Assembly: GCF_004331685.1 (NCBI RefSeq)
Contig: NZ_SJSM01000002.1
Coordinates: 62,001 to 126,000 of the forward strand
Direction of reading: 5' to 3'
Origin: Pedobacter hiemivivus
GTDB lineage: Bacteria > Bacteroidota > Bacteroidia > Sphingobacteriales > Sphingobacteriaceae
Length of the DNA stretch: 64,000 bases
This document shows, piece after piece, positions 8,560 through 20,300 of this stretch. Each line of letters opens with the position of its first letter. Within the stretch, counting starts at the first letter, position 1. The position numbers were made by a program, and so were the translations under genes. The notes beneath the pieces are model-generated. The model was given only the letters and a program-made list of their open reading frames with translations. It searched no databases and was not told the origin of the DNA.

Positions 8560-9585
8560 TTATATTTTAGTGTCTTCCGGATGTTGTGGAGGTAAGGTGT
8601 CGACATCTTTTTCAACCACGACAATCTTAGTATGTACCGCATATTTACTCGGTGTAATCCCTTTTGCATAACGTTCGGCATAAGCTTGTGTAAATTCGGC
8701 ACCGAAGTAAAGAATGATGGCTGTATAATAAACCCAAAGCAAGATTACAATTAATGAACTTGCTGCCCCAAATGCAGAACCCGGGTTACCCTCTACGATA
8801 TAGATCCCTATTAGATACTTACCTAAACCAAACAGTAATGCCGTAAATAAGGCGCCTATAATTGCAGGTTTCCATTTTAGTTTTACATCGGGCAATACCT
8901 TGAAAATAATGGTAAAAACAGCTGTTACTGCAGCTAGCGTTATCGCGTTGTTTAATATGTTGATTAACAAGGTGGTTGTGTCATCTACAGCAGGTAGGTA
9001 TTTGGCAATTTTGCTGGAGGAGATGAGGTAGCCTAGTTTATCACCAATGGCAACTACGATACTGTTGATAACCAGAGAAACCAGTAGTAGGAAACCCAAA
9101 GAAACAATTAAAGAGAAAGATAGGAGCCTGTTGATGAGCAACTTTTTCCATCCTTTTTTCGGGACCGCCTTTACCTTCCAAATCAGGTTGATGCTATCTT
9201 GAATTTCAATAAAAATAGCGGTAGCACCAACTACTAACGTAACGATACCGATGATTAGTCCGAGGGTACTTTTTCCAGTGGTATTGGCATTGGTTACAAA
9301 CGTTTGGATCTGGGCTGTGGCTTCTGGACCAACGAGTTCAGTGATTTCTGAGAAGAGTTCTTTTTTAGGGTTCAGTTTTGTGCTGTCAGAATCTGGGACA
9401 TCGCCCAAGAATAAACTGGCAGCAGAAATGACGATGATGATAAGTGGTGTAAGGGAGAAAATGGTATAATAAGCGAGGGCTGCACTCAATTTCATTACGC
9501 GGTCTTCTATAAAGCCCTTTCCGGCAGCGATAAATAAATGTGCAGTTGCTTTAATAAAGTGTTTAACTTTTTTTAAAAATGTCAT
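8560..9585 (-). CDS. YihY/BrkB family inner-membrane protein
   Basis: A 341-residue integral membrane protein with about six hydrophobic helices. The opening region (KLSAALAYYTIFSLTPLIIIVISAA) and the later LLWVYYTAIILYFGAEFTQAYA are signatures of the YihY/BrkB family, often called virulence factor BrkB or misannotated as RNase BN. The molecular role is not settled; transport has been proposed. The gene begins immediately upstream of the hybrid-kinase stop (convergent, 2-bp gap) and lies 1 bp downstream of tamL on the same strand, so co-transcription with the tamB-tamL pair is plausible. The C-terminal ~35 residues are hydrophilic. Confidence 0.9.
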   Translation of the reverse strand: MTFLKKVKHFIKATAHLFIAAGKGFIEDRVMKLSAALAYYTIFSLTPLIIIVISAASLFLGDVPDSDSTKLNPKKELFSEITELVGPEATAQIQTFVTNANTTGKSTLGLIIGIVTLVVGATAIFIEIQDSINLIWKVKAVPKKGWKKLLINRLLSFSLIVSLGFLLLVSLVINSIVVAIGDKLGYLISSSKIAKYLPAVDDTTTLLINILNNAITLAAVTAVFTIIFKVLPDVKLKWKPAIIGALFTALLFGLGKYLIGIYIVEGNPGSAFGAASSLIVILLWVYYTAIILYFGAEFTQAYAERYAKGITPSKYAVHTKIVVVEKDVDTLPPQHPEDTKI

Positions 9586-9586
9586 A

Positions 9587-11938
9587 TTAAAAAGGATATC
9601 CTATTCCAATGTTATAAACTAAATTTTCTTTACGCCAGGTGTTGTTGCCAAAATCAATTTGGTCAAATACCCAACGTTTACCTTCTTCATTGTACGGTTT
9701 GCGGATAGGGAAGGCTACATCTAGACGAATGACGAAGATTGTTGCATCAATACGAAGTCCAACTCCTGTACCTACAGCAAGCTCCTTTAATGCGTTTTTT
9801 AATTCAAAACCTGATCCGACGCGTCCGACAGTTGCAGGAAGATTACCAATAGCTGGACTCCCTTTATCTTCCTTTCTGAGCCATATATTACCTGCATCGA
9901 CAAAGGTAGCACCATATAAACGACCATATAGTTTAAATCGTAGTTCCGAACTGATTAAGGCTTTAATGTCTCCGCTTTGATCAATATAGTTGCCGTTAGC
10001 AACCAATGGATCATTTTTATAGTAGTAGGTTCCGGGGCCAATGGATCTTGCTGCCCAAGCCCTGATATCGTTGGTTCCGCCGGCAAAGAATTGACGTACA
10101 AAAGGTAGTGTCGTCTGACCGCCGTAGGCATAACCATAGCCTAGATCTATACGATTAGCCCAGATTACATTCTTTGTGATTTTATAATAATTTCTGAAAT
10201 CGGCCTCTAAACGAATAAATTGGTTCAGCTCCAGACCGGCAATAACTTTGGCTCCTCTATCATTTTTGCCTGCAAACAAACCCCATACATTTCCACCAGT
10301 TTCCAGGGTACCATTGAAATAGATGTTATTTCTTCTGAAGTCTTCAAATTGATTGGTGTAGGTGAAGCCATAAGTACTTCCAATAATGAACTGTTTTTCC
10401 AGTACATTTTTTAAGCCCGGGGTTACCTTTAATATACTATCTATTTCTGTTTGTACTGAGGTTAACAGTGAAGAGGTAACATAGTTTACAGATATTGGGT
10501 TAAATGAATGTTCTTTGTATTTGTTTTCGTTCCACTTGTAACCAAATTGAGTTTTGAAGGAGTTGATGTCATACAAAGAACCTCTGTGCAGTAGTTGGTA
10601 AGAAAGTGAAGCTATTGTTTTAGGAATAAAAGCATTGGTGGTATTGATCCCTTTAAACGGAGTGATAAACCTTGGGAAAGTGAGTTTACTCTCCAGTGTA
10701 AGTGAGTAAGAGTTTAAAGCTTTAGATTGTCCGCCTACCTGACTTTCAAAGCCCCCACTTGCACTTACATCCAGTTGTTCTGCTCCCTTGAATACATTAC
10801 GTGTAGTTTGGGTCAGTTTCAATTCTGAGCCGACAAAGTTGTTTGATTTACTGGTTCCGGTAACAGAAAAAGAAAGGGAGTTTTTCTTTAAAGGTGTCAG
10901 GTAAATATTTAAATCCAGTTGATTGTTTTTAAAGCTGTCGAGTGGTATAAACTCGGCCTTTACAGCCTGGAATGCACCAATATTAACCATTCGGTTTAAC
11001 GATTGATTATGATCTCTTCTATTGTACAACTCATCTTTTTTAAAGAAAACGAGACGATTAAATAGTGGAGCTTTAAAAGTCTTCCTGGGATCATAGATTC
11101 TAAAGTCATTATAAATCTCAGGGCTTGCTGTTCTTAAGGCACTGTCTCTCCTTAAGCTATAGTTTGGAAAGATGTTGATATGATTAATCGTATAAGGTTT
11201 TAAGCTTGCGTCGGGGGCTATATCTTTAACTTTTAAACGGATATCTACACTATTCTTGCCAATGGTACTGTCTACCTGTAAAATCAGATAATCGGGGCTA
11301 AAGTAGAAGTAGCCCTGTTCTTTTAGGTCGTTGTCTATGCGGTCTCGTTCGTTTTTAAAAACGTCTAAGTCGTAGTTGTCGCCGACTTTTAATAAACTGT
11401 TGGCTTTGTTGTTATTGATAATTGTTGCAATACCCGAGCTGTCATTAGGGAATAAAACACTGTTGATTTTGTAGCGTGGACCGGTTTCCGCGGTATAAAC
11501 AGCTTTGCCTTTTTTTCCTTTAATGACGGTATCGCCCACAACATCCGATTGCAAATAACCCTGACTAATTAGATAGCTTTTTAATACCGCATTGTTGTAA
11601 GGGATTTTTACTTCGCTTAATAATACGGGTGGCTCGCCCATTTTGGTGCGCAACCAATGTTTAAAACCTTTTTTCTTTGTCGTTTCTCCTGCAAGATTAT
11701 AAAAACCCAATTTGTATTTAATTCCCAAAAAAGACTTGTTGGGTTGGGGTCTGGTTTTATCCAGAAGTATTTCTTTTACTTCTTTTTGATCCGTAATTTT
11801 TACTGCCGAATCGGGATTGATATTTATTTCTGCACCCGTATATAGATATTGCCCCGGCTTCAAACTTTTTGTTGTGCTGCAGGAAGCCCAAATTAAACAG
11901 GCAAGTATAAGTAAGTTGGATTTAATTAGTCTTGTCAT
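9587..11938 (-). CDS. tamL: TamL: BamA/TamA-family outer-membrane lipoprotein
   Basis: A 783-residue Omp85-family protein. It begins with a lipoprotein signal peptide with Cys20 in WASC, which is the feature separating Bacteroidetes TamL from proteobacterial TamA. Periplasmic POTRA-like repeats cover roughly residues 30-380, and the C-terminal half is a D15/Bac_surface_Ag beta-barrel with the FFAGGTNDIRAWAARSIGPG motif and the final GIGYPF outer-membrane end. It is expected to work with TamB in inserting or moving outer-membrane material. The start overlaps the end of tamB by 17 bp, which signals translational coupling. Paralogue BamA would be elsewhere. Confidence 0.92.
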   Translation of the reverse strand: MTRLIKSNLLILACLIWASCSTTKSLKPGQYLYTGAEININPDSAVKITDQKEVKEILLDKTRPQPNKSFLGIKYKLGFYNLAGETTKKKGFKHWLRTKMGEPPVLLSEVKIPYNNAVLKSYLISQGYLQSDVVGDTVIKGKKGKAVYTAETGPRYKINSVLFPNDSSGIATIINNNKANSLLKVGDNYDLDVFKNERDRIDNDLKEQGYFYFSPDYLILQVDSTIGKNSVDIRLKVKDIAPDASLKPYTINHINIFPNYSLRRDSALRTASPEIYNDFRIYDPRKTFKAPLFNRLVFFKKDELYNRRDHNQSLNRMVNIGAFQAVKAEFIPLDSFKNNQLDLNIYLTPLKKNSLSFSVTGTSKSNNFVGSELKLTQTTRNVFKGAEQLDVSASGGFESQVGGQSKALNSYSLTLESKLTFPRFITPFKGINTTNAFIPKTIASLSYQLLHRGSLYDINSFKTQFGYKWNENKYKEHSFNPISVNYVTSSLLTSVQTEIDSILKVTPGLKNVLEKQFIIGSTYGFTYTNQFEDFRRNNIYFNGTLETGGNVWGLFAGKNDRGAKVIAGLELNQFIRLEADFRNYYKITKNVIWANRIDLGYGYAYGGQTTLPFVRQFFAGGTNDIRAWAARSIGPGTYYYKNDPLVANGNYIDQSGDIKALISSELRFKLYGRLYGATFVDAGNIWLRKEDKGSPAIGNLPATVGRVGSGFELKNALKELAVGTGVGLRIDATIFVIRLDVAFPIRKPYNEEGKRWVFDQIDFGNNTWRKENLVYNIGIGYPF

Positions 11939-14900
11939 TTTTAGGCTGTTCTTCTTGTCTTAATCGCTGTTCCTCTTGTCTTGCTCTTTGCTTTTTAGAG
12001 AAACTTCTAAATACCTCTCTAAATTTATTGTAATCTACCACCAGTGCAAAACCTACACCGGTTTCTATAATTTCGCCTTCAATTACACCTTCATTCTGGT
12101 TGCGCCTGTAGGCTCTCAATCTGTATTTTCCATCCTTAGATAGCAGATATTCTATGTTTACATTACCTGCAATATTAGCGGAGTTTTTTCCTGCGTTTTG
12201 TCCTTCTAAACCAAATGAACTGCCTACGGTTACAATCAACCTGTCACTTAGCAGTTTTTTAGATAAGCCTATTTCCAGATCTGTTTTGTTTTGAAGCTGA
12301 CCGCTAGAGTAATCCTCGGATGAATTAATTCCGAAGTTAATATCTACTCCTTTTATCAAGTCAGAAGCCAATTTGTTCAATTGATCGGAAAGCAAATTAC
12401 TTACACTCGATCGTGCGTAGTTAGTAATAAGCCCATTGCCTCCCCCTGCCAGACTTTGGAAAGGATTCTCAGTTATAAAACGTTCTAAAACTAATAAAGC
12501 AAATACTTGCTTATTTAGCTCGCCTTCATCATTATTTACTTGTTGAAGCTTTCCATATACAGATCCACCCAATGCTCCTCTTTCATTTTCAGGTAAATCG
12601 ATTTTAAATTTAATAATTGGTTTTAGCAATTCACCGGTCATCATCAGATATACCTGGAAAGGAAGCTTTGTTTTAGACGTAGGGTCATCCGGAGTATTGA
12701 GTAAGTCCATGGGAGCCGCATTTACCTCAATTAAGGCTGTTAAATCAACATTGGCGCTGGTTGGTTCTCCTGTCCATATAATGCTACTACCTTGCTGAAA
12801 TTTAAATTCTTTTTTAACCGGGCCTACAGATAAGTTATAGCTTCCACTTAATACATTGTATTTGCCCGTTAAGCTGGTTTTTCCACTTGGGTCCATTGTG
12901 GCAGCAAGCGTCGCCTCTCCTTTAACGTTTAGGTTATCCCCATTTGCCGGATCTACCACAATATTTAATTCTGCACCAGGATCTATAGTAATTGTGGCAC
13001 TCAGGTTAATTCCTTTGATTGGCGCTTTACTAATTGAATCGGCTACGGAAAGTGCTTTTTTGCCATTGGCAGGGGGAGCATTAAAATCAACGAATTGAAC
13101 AATTCCTTCCTGGTCTATAATTGTGGGGTCATCAGGAGGCATGGCGAAGAAGAACTTTGTCTTATCTTCCACCTTAACTGTCATGTTTACATCCGGTTGG
13201 TTTAAATCACCACGCACCTTAATGTTGCTGGTTAAATAAACGGTTCCATAGATCATTTCATTATCTTGAGCAGTAGAATTTAGGGCCCTGAAGTTGTTGG
13301 TCCTAATGTCCATATTAAACTTAAAGTCGCGGTAATTGGTGGTTAAAATGCCGCCTGTAATTACAGCTTTTTGGTTCAAGGAATCAAGGATCGTAAACCT
13401 ATTGAAATCAATGCCTGTATCGGTAAATTTAATGGTTTCATTAGGCATGCGGAAGTAAGAATTTACATAAGCAACGTTAAAACCGGCTTGGTTAAATTTT
13501 ACATCTCCAAGTATTTTAGGTGCATCAAGAGCGCCTTTAATAGAAAGCTCTCCGCTTACGGTTCCGGTTCCATTTTTAATTTGTCCCATTGATAGGCTCT
13601 GAACGGCTTTCAGGTCTATCTTGTCGATATTTAAAGTCATATCGAGCGCACTCTGGGGAGCCGTGTAATAGAAGCCACTAGCCCTTAACTCATGTGTCCC
13701 TGATAAGGCAATGTTGGTTTCATAAGCATTTTCGGTGTTGTTGTTTACCGCAATGCGCAAAGTTCCAAGCATATCCTTTTGGTAACGAAGCTGGTCCACG
13801 GTTAGGTTGGCCTCAAATTTAGGTGTCCCGGTAAGGTCTTTTACATTTACTGTTCCATTAATGGCTCCACCGGCCAAAGCACTGTCGGCTTCTGCAAACC
13901 TGGTTAATGTTTCTATCCTGAAATCTTTAAATTCAACTTTAAGCGGAGCATTTGGTGTATTGCTTTCGCTGTTGATGCTGAGTAGTTGTCCACCGTTACT
14001 TAGGTTAAATTGATTGGCAAGTATACCCGATGCCCCAAATTGTAGGTAGTTCTGAGGCGATACAGTCCATTTTTCATAGTTCAATCGTACCTTTTGAGGA
14101 TCGAAGCTAAATCTAAAATCCTTATCAATAGATTTGAATATACCCCCTAATACATACTTGTCCTTCCGTTTACTATCGCGCAAGTAGATATTCAAATCCA
14201 GATCGTTGTTAACGGCAGTGCCGCTAATTTCATTGTTAAAGAAGGATAACGATGGGCTTTGAAAACTTTTAATAGTTAGCTTATAATTTAGTTTCTGATC
14301 CGTATTGTTGATGTTTAATCGGGTACTATCTACGCGATAGCTACCATAAACCGCCTGTGGAAATACAGCGTTCATTACCAAACTATCTTTTTTTGTGTCC
14401 AGTAGACCATTCATCCTGGAAGGGGCGAAGGTGCTCAATTCTGGCACAAGATTTTTTAAGATCTTCGGGTTGTAGAAGTTTACATAAAATCTAAATCTTT
14501 GATCAGGGATTTTAGTGACCGTACCAAACTGATAATATTTATTAATCTGATTGATCACCGCGCTTGCCAAATTGGTGATCTGGTATTTACCATCAATCTT
14601 TGCTCTTAAAAACTCAGATTTTAAGGTAAGGAGGTTGTGGTCGGCAGAAGCCTCTGAATGTACAATGATCGTGTCTACATTAAAACGTTGACCTTCTTTA
14701 ACCAATTGCAAGCTGTTTACTGTAATGTCGCCATTTAGGTAATCCGGGTCGGCAGTTTGTATATCGGCTTTAATTAAACCTGCAAGCTTAAATTCTGTAG
14801 TACTAAAGTTAAGTTTTTGTAGGTCTATTTGTTTTAGATTGGCATTGGTCTTTACTGCTGGGTATTTACGTGATAGATCTACATGCGCAGTCAATTCGAA

Positions 14901-17063
14901 ATTGGCGTTGCTATCTGCCATATTGCTTTTTAAATCCAGCTTTTGTTGTTTGTAAGTGCCGCTTAGGTTTAAGTTCCGGTAGTTGTATTTGTTATAATAA
15001 GCATTGACCACTTGTCCATTTATTATGGCTGAAGCTTTTTTAGGATCGAGGCCTGTTCCTTTAACATTTGCTTTTACAGTGATTTTACCTAGTTGAGGTT
15101 CCATTTTTAATAGGCGGCCCACATTAAAATTATTTAGATCAATGTTGGCGGTATAGCTTTCTCTTCCTTTGGGACCTTTCATATTGGCCAATAGTTTGGC
15201 TGATCCCATGTCGGTATTGATGTTGAAACCAGTGTTGAAATTGGTCATGGATCCTGTAAACTTACCGGTTGCATTAATCGCATTTGGTAGGGTGATGTTG
15301 GCCGGTAGTGTTTTTTTAGGAATTACAACGAGCAGGTCATTTTTAGTTAAAGAGAAGCGTTTGATGTTTAGATCAAGTATAGTTTTATTTACATCCGGCA
15401 AGCCTTTTATCGTTCCATTGACATCAATGTGTGTGCTTTTTAAGCCGTCAACCTGCAATTTTGGAATCACAAGGTTATTCATATATCCACGAGCCTGTGC
15501 AGTCACTTTTAGCTTCTCATTTCGATAGTTTTCGGGGATGGCATCGCTAAAATAGCCCGCGTCCTTTAAACCTATGGTGGTATTTTTTACCTGCATATAG
15601 ATTTTCACCCTTTCAGGATGTTTGGTCAGGTCTTCCATAGCCGTATAGTCCAGCTGGGTATTGTTTTCAATGCTGGTATTTGGAGTCTTCAACACCAGGT
15701 TGTTTACCTTTGTCTGCTTTTGAGTATAAGCCACATCTCCTTGTAATTTCGACAACTCGAAACCACTTTTTTCTTTAAAGCTACCTGATTTTACATTAAC
15801 GAGGATGCCGGCGTCACTATAGGACAGTTTTTCGGCTTGTAAGCCAAGTTTTTTTATATTCAGGTGGTTAAAGTCCATTCCTTTGGCTGGTTTCTCAGCC
15901 AGGTTATCAAACTTTATATTGTTGTCTGCCAGACTTAGTTTTTTTGCCAGAAAGGCAATTCCGGGAGCTGTAGGAGCTGATGTTGTTTTTTGAGGTATTT
16001 TAGTGGGGGTAGCTGGTTTAAATGCAAATGCTACATCCGATTGGTTTAGTTTTGCTTCATCCAACTGGTATTTGTTGTGGTTTACATCAGCAATCAGTTT
16101 GGTTAAGGAGAATTCCTTAAGGTTAACCTGTGCACGCATATCCGAGGTTGAAGTTTTAAAATCAACTTTACTGTCATTGATTTTTGCATCTTCAATCTTA
16201 TATTGATTGTTGGTAAGATCGATAAACAGTTTAGTTAATGTTAGGTTATTTAAATCAAGGTCGGCGCTAGTTTTCGAAAGCCTGTCGTCAAAACCTATAT
16301 TAACCTTATTGAATGCAAAGTCTTGTATTTCAACAAGTGGCAATTTGCCTGATTCGGTTTTTGCAGTATCAATGCTATTTGCGATTTGCGTCTGCAACTG
16401 TGTTAAGGGTTTTTGCTGCAGATATTTAACAGAAGTGTTGTTTAAGGACAGTTTTTGGATTACATAATGCTGATTATCCAGATCGAAATCTTTAATGTTT
16501 GCTTTAAATTCCCCAAGGTTCAGCTTCATGTCATTACCGGCAACATCATCCCGATAAACAATACCAATATCTTCCAGATTAATTTTACTGATCGAAAATT
16601 TTAAAGTGGAAGTGGTATCTTTCTGAACTTCGGTTTCCGGTTTTGTCTGTTCGGATAAGAAAGCGTCTACTAAAAAGGAAAAATTAAATGTTGTATCAGG
16701 ATGAATACGCGTCACATTTGCCCGTATTTTTTGTAAACCGATGTAGTTTACTTCAATTTTGTTGTTTAGTAACTCGTACAAGCTAATGTTAACAGCTAGT
16801 TTTTGTGCATAAACTAGAGTGTCGCCTTTTTTATCTTCAATGTAGAATTTGTTAAGGACAATGTCATTGGGTAAATCTAGTCCGATGCTTTCTAACCTAA
16901 TTTCAGTCTTTGTCTTGCCTTTAAGGTAGTTAACGGCAATATCTTTAACGAAATTTTGTACAATAGGAATTTTTAAGGAAAGCATAACCAGTACGAGCAA
17001 CAAAATAACGCTTGCTACAATCCAGAGTAAAACTTTAAGACTTATTCGTATATATTTATTCAA
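11922..17063 (-). CDS. tamB: Translocation and assembly module protein TamB
   Basis: A very long (1713-residue) AsmA/TamB-family protein anchored in the inner membrane by one helix at about residues 9-30 and extending through the periplasm as repeated beta-strand units, thought to form a lipid- or protein-conducting groove to TamL. The TamB C-terminal domain (DUF490) is recognisable from about residue 1300 on, including LNVKGEATLAATMDPSGKTSLTG and the GLITNYARSSVSNLL-type end. Length is larger than E. coli TamB (about 1260) but usual for this phylum. It is followed with a 17-bp overlap by tamL. The 262-bp spacer upstream to parC would hold divergent promoters. Confidence 0.92.
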   Translation of the reverse strand: MNKYIRISLKVLLWIVASVILLLVLVMLSLKIPIVQNFVKDIAVNYLKGKTKTEIRLESIGLDLPNDIVLNKFYIEDKKGDTLVYAQKLAVNISLYELLNNKIEVNYIGLQKIRANVTRIHPDTTFNFSFLVDAFLSEQTKPETEVQKDTTSTLKFSISKINLEDIGIVYRDDVAGNDMKLNLGEFKANIKDFDLDNQHYVIQKLSLNNTSVKYLQQKPLTQLQTQIANSIDTAKTESGKLPLVEIQDFAFNKVNIGFDDRLSKTSADLDLNNLTLTKLFIDLTNNQYKIEDAKINDSKVDFKTSTSDMRAQVNLKEFSLTKLIADVNHNKYQLDEAKLNQSDVAFAFKPATPTKIPQKTTSAPTAPGIAFLAKKLSLADNNIKFDNLAEKPAKGMDFNHLNIKKLGLQAEKLSYSDAGILVNVKSGSFKEKSGFELSKLQGDVAYTQKQTKVNNLVLKTPNTSIENNTQLDYTAMEDLTKHPERVKIYMQVKNTTIGLKDAGYFSDAIPENYRNEKLKVTAQARGYMNNLVIPKLQVDGLKSTHIDVNGTIKGLPDVNKTILDLNIKRFSLTKNDLLVVIPKKTLPANITLPNAINATGKFTGSMTNFNTGFNINTDMGSAKLLANMKGPKGRESYTANIDLNNFNVGRLLKMEPQLGKITVKANVKGTGLDPKKASAIINGQVVNAYYNKYNYRNLNLSGTYKQQKLDLKSNMADSNANFELTAHVDLSRKYPAVKTNANLKQIDLQKLNFSTTEFKLAGLIKADIQTADPDYLNGDITVNSLQLVKEGQRFNVDTIIVHSEASADHNLLTLKSEFLRAKIDGKYQITNLASAVINQINKYYQFGTVTKIPDQRFRFYVNFYNPKILKNLVPELSTFAPSRMNGLLDTKKDSLVMNAVFPQAVYGSYRVDSTRLNINNTDQKLNYKLTIKSFQSPSLSFFNNEISGTAVNNDLDLNIYLRDSKRKDKYVLGGIFKSIDKDFRFSFDPQKVRLNYEKWTVSPQNYLQFGASGILANQFNLSNGGQLLSINSESNTPNAPLKVEFKDFRIETLTRFAEADSALAGGAINGTVNVKDLTGTPKFEANLTVDQLRYQKDMLGTLRIAVNNNTENAYETNIALSGTHELRASGFYYTAPQSALDMTLNIDKIDLKAVQSLSMGQIKNGTGTVSGELSIKGALDAPKILGDVKFNQAGFNVAYVNSYFRMPNETIKFTDTGIDFNRFTILDSLNQKAVITGGILTTNYRDFKFNMDIRTNNFRALNSTAQDNEMIYGTVYLTSNIKVRGDLNQPDVNMTVKVEDKTKFFFAMPPDDPTIIDQEGIVQFVDFNAPPANGKKALSVADSISKAPIKGINLSATITIDPGAELNIVVDPANGDNLNVKGEATLAATMDPSGKTSLTGKYNVLSGSYNLSVGPVKKEFKFQQGSSIIWTGEPTSANVDLTALIEVNAAPMDLLNTPDDPTSKTKLPFQVYLMMTGELLKPIIKFKIDLPENERGALGGSVYGKLQQVNNDEGELNKQVFALLVLERFITENPFQSLAGGGNGLITNYARSSVSNLLSDQLNKLASDLIKGVDINFGINSSEDYSSGQLQNKTDLEIGLSKKLLSDRLIVTVGSSFGLEGQNAGKNSANIAGNVNIEYLLSKDGKYRLRAYRRNQNEGVIEGEIIETGVGFALVVDYNKFREVFRSFSKKQRARQEEQRLRQEEQPKNDKTN

Positions 17064-17195
17064 TTGAGCAGTATTGAAAGTTTATGTATGGTCAACTTCA
17101 CCAAAATCATGCCACCGGGGGGAGTTTGGTGTTGTTTATTATATTACAATCTATCGAATTAATTGTTCAAAAGTATAAACAATTTGTATGTTTTG

Positions 17196-17203
17196 TAACT
17201 TTG
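17196..17203 (+). promoter_or_regulatory. Candidate -7 element before parC
   Basis: TAACTTTG followed by CAGC fits the -7 consensus of Bacteroidetes promoters, 125 bp before the parC ATG, giving a long leader. No TTG at the correct distance was found. Confidence 0.42.
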
Positions 17204-17328
17204 CAGCCGAAAGCAGGTAATTATTCTTCTTTGAGCAAAAATAATATATCAACATAGAACTGTTAAAAACTCAGTTCTTAGAATTCCGTTTTCAACCCTT
17301 ATATTTACAGCATAACAATCCTTTTTTG

Positions 17329-20300
17329 ATGAGCGAAGAAATAGAAAACAACATAAACGAAGAAAACAAACATACCGTAATTCCTATCAATGGACTCTAC
17401 GAAAACTGGTTCCTCGATTATGCTTCATATGTAATTCTGGATCGCGCAGTACCACACATCAATGACGGCTTGAAGCCGGTACAGCGACGCATTATGCACT
17501 CTTTGAAAGAGATGGATGACGGACGTTTTAATAAGGCTGCCAATGTGATCGGAAATACCATGAAGTATCACCCGCATGGTGATGCCTCTATTGGTGATGC
17601 AATGGTACAAATTGGTCAGAAAGACTTATTGATCGATTGTCAGGGTAACTGGGGAGACCCAATTACTGGGGACAATGCTGCTGCTCCCCGTTATATTGAA
17701 GCCAGACTATCTAAATTTGCCAACGAAGTGGTATTTAATGGCGATACAACCATTTGGCAATTGAGTTATGATGGACGTAATAATGAACCTGTAACCTTAC
17801 CTGTTAAGTTTCCTTTACTGCTGGCACAGGGTGCCGAAGGTATTGCTGTAGGTTTGGCGACAAAGGTAATGCCCCACAATTTTATCGAATTGCTGGATGC
17901 TTCTATAGAAGCTTTACAAGGGCAGCGACCTAATATTTTACCCGATTTCTTTACCGGTGGTATGGCCGATTTTTCTGCCTATAACGAAGGTATGCGTGGA
18001 GGTCGGATTAGGGTAAGGGCAAAGATTACCGAGAAGGATAAAAAGACACTGGTAATTACCGAAATTCCTTACAGTACAACTACGGGTTCGGTTATCGATA
18101 GTATCTTATCTGCTAATGATAAGGGTAAAATTAAAATCAAGAAGATAGAAGATAACACTGCTGCTCATGTAGAAATTGTTATTCAGCTTGCTCCCGGCAT
18201 TTCTCCGGATGTGACTATTGATGCTTTGTATGCTTTTACTTCATGCGAAGTTTCTATCTCTCCAAATACCTGTATCATTAAAGATGAAAAGCCTCAGTTT
18301 TTAAGTGTAAATGATATTCTAACGCAGAATACGATGCACACCAAGGCTTTACTGAAGAAGGAATTGGAAATTAAACTGCATGAACTGCAGGAAAAAATAT
18401 TCTTTAGCTCTTTGTTAAAGATCTTCATTCAGGAAGGGATGTACAAAAATGCTGAATACGAAAATTCAGGTAATTTTGACATCGTTGTTGAGGTTTTAAA
18501 CTCGTTGTTTGAGCCATTTAAACCAGATTTGTATAGAGAAATACAACCTGAGGATTTTAAAAAGCTGATTGATAAACCAATGAGCAGCATTACCCGCTTT
18601 GACGTTAAAAAGGCGGATGATCAGATGAAAGCGCTGTCGGATGAGATTAAGGTGGTTAAAAATCACCTGCGTCATCTTACTGAATATGCGATTGCCTGGT
18701 TTCAAAAACTGAAAGACAAGTATAGCAAGGGAAGAGAACGTAAAACGGAAATTCGTTTGTTTGACCGTGTTGAAGCTTCTAAAGTGGCCTTGGCCAATGT
18801 GAAATTATACCTGAATCGTGAAGACGGTTTTATTGGTACAGGTTTGCGTAAGGATGAGTTTGTTGCAGATTGTTCCGACATTGATGAGGTAATTGTATTT
18901 AGGGAAGATGGAAAATGCATCATTACCAAAGTAGCCGATAAAACCTTTGTTGGTAAAGGAATATTACATGCCCAGGTATTTAAAAAAGGGGATGAACGTA
19001 CTGTTTATAACATGATCTATAAGGATGGTGCAAGTGGGGTTTCTTACATCAAGCGTTTTGCTGTAGTAGGAGTTACGCGCGATAAAGAGTACGATTTAAC
19101 GAAGGGCAGTAAGGGTTCTAAAGTGTTGTATTTTACAGCTAATCCAAATGGAGAGGCAGAAATTATAACCGTACAGCTTAAGCCTCATACCAAATTAAAG
19201 AAATTACAATTTGATCTGGACTTTGCCGAAATTGCAATTAAGGGACGTGGTTCACAGGGAAATATCGTATCCAAATATCCGGTTAAAAAGATTCTGCTGA
19301 AGAGCAAAGGTGTATCTACTTTATCTGGGCTAAAAATTTGGTACGATGATTTGTTGAGAAGACTTAATGTTGACGGCAGGGGTAAGTATCTTGGTGAATT
19401 TGATGGGGATGATAAGATCTTGCAGGTACACAAAGATGGTTGGTACGAACTCAGTACTTTCGAACTCAGCAACCACTTTGATGCCGATTTGATATTGATT
19501 CAAAAGTTTGATCCTGAAAAGCCTTTTGCTGTAGTACAGTATGAAGGTAAGGCGAAAAACTACTTTATAAAAAGGTTTGTTTTTGAACTGATTGGAGTTG
19601 GTAAAAAACAAAGCCTGATTAGTGAAGAGACTGGTTCTAAATTCTTATACTTAACGAGTAACTCGGCTGCTGTGCTAACGGTAGATGTATTGAAAGGTAA
19701 AACTCAAACTCCGGAGACACTTGAGATTGTACTGTCTGAGTTTATTGATGTGAAAGGGATTAAGGCAAATGGAAACAGACTGACTGCCCATGATGTTAAA
19801 AACATTACCATTTCTAATCATAAAGAGATAGAACTGGAAGAAGAAGTTAAGGCAGTTGCTGAAACTGCAGAAGATCCAATGGATGAGTCAGGAGTGCCTG
19901 TTGGAGACGTAGTTCAGGATACTAATGAGGAAGAACTTGTTGATCCGGCAATGAGTAAAGATGCGGATGAAGAAGAGGTTCCATTGCCTGAGGCTGACGA
20001 GGAAGTCGCAGATGAAGCAACGGAAGAAGAACCTACGCCTGTTAATGAAGCGCCTGCACCAAAACCTAAGAAAGTTTTTGAAAGTAAGTCGGCAGTTAAA
20101 GCTCCTGTTGAAACACCTGGAGTGCCAGAAGCAGATATAGAAGAACCTAAACAACCGATAGTTGAAAAGGAGGTTATTGTGGAAGAGGAAAAAGCTCCTG
20201 CTCCTGAGAAACCGAAAAAGGCATGGGGTAGTCCTGTTGCAAAACCTGCAGCGTTAACTAAATCTGAAGAAGCAACTAAGCCTGAAGAGGTTAAAGAAAC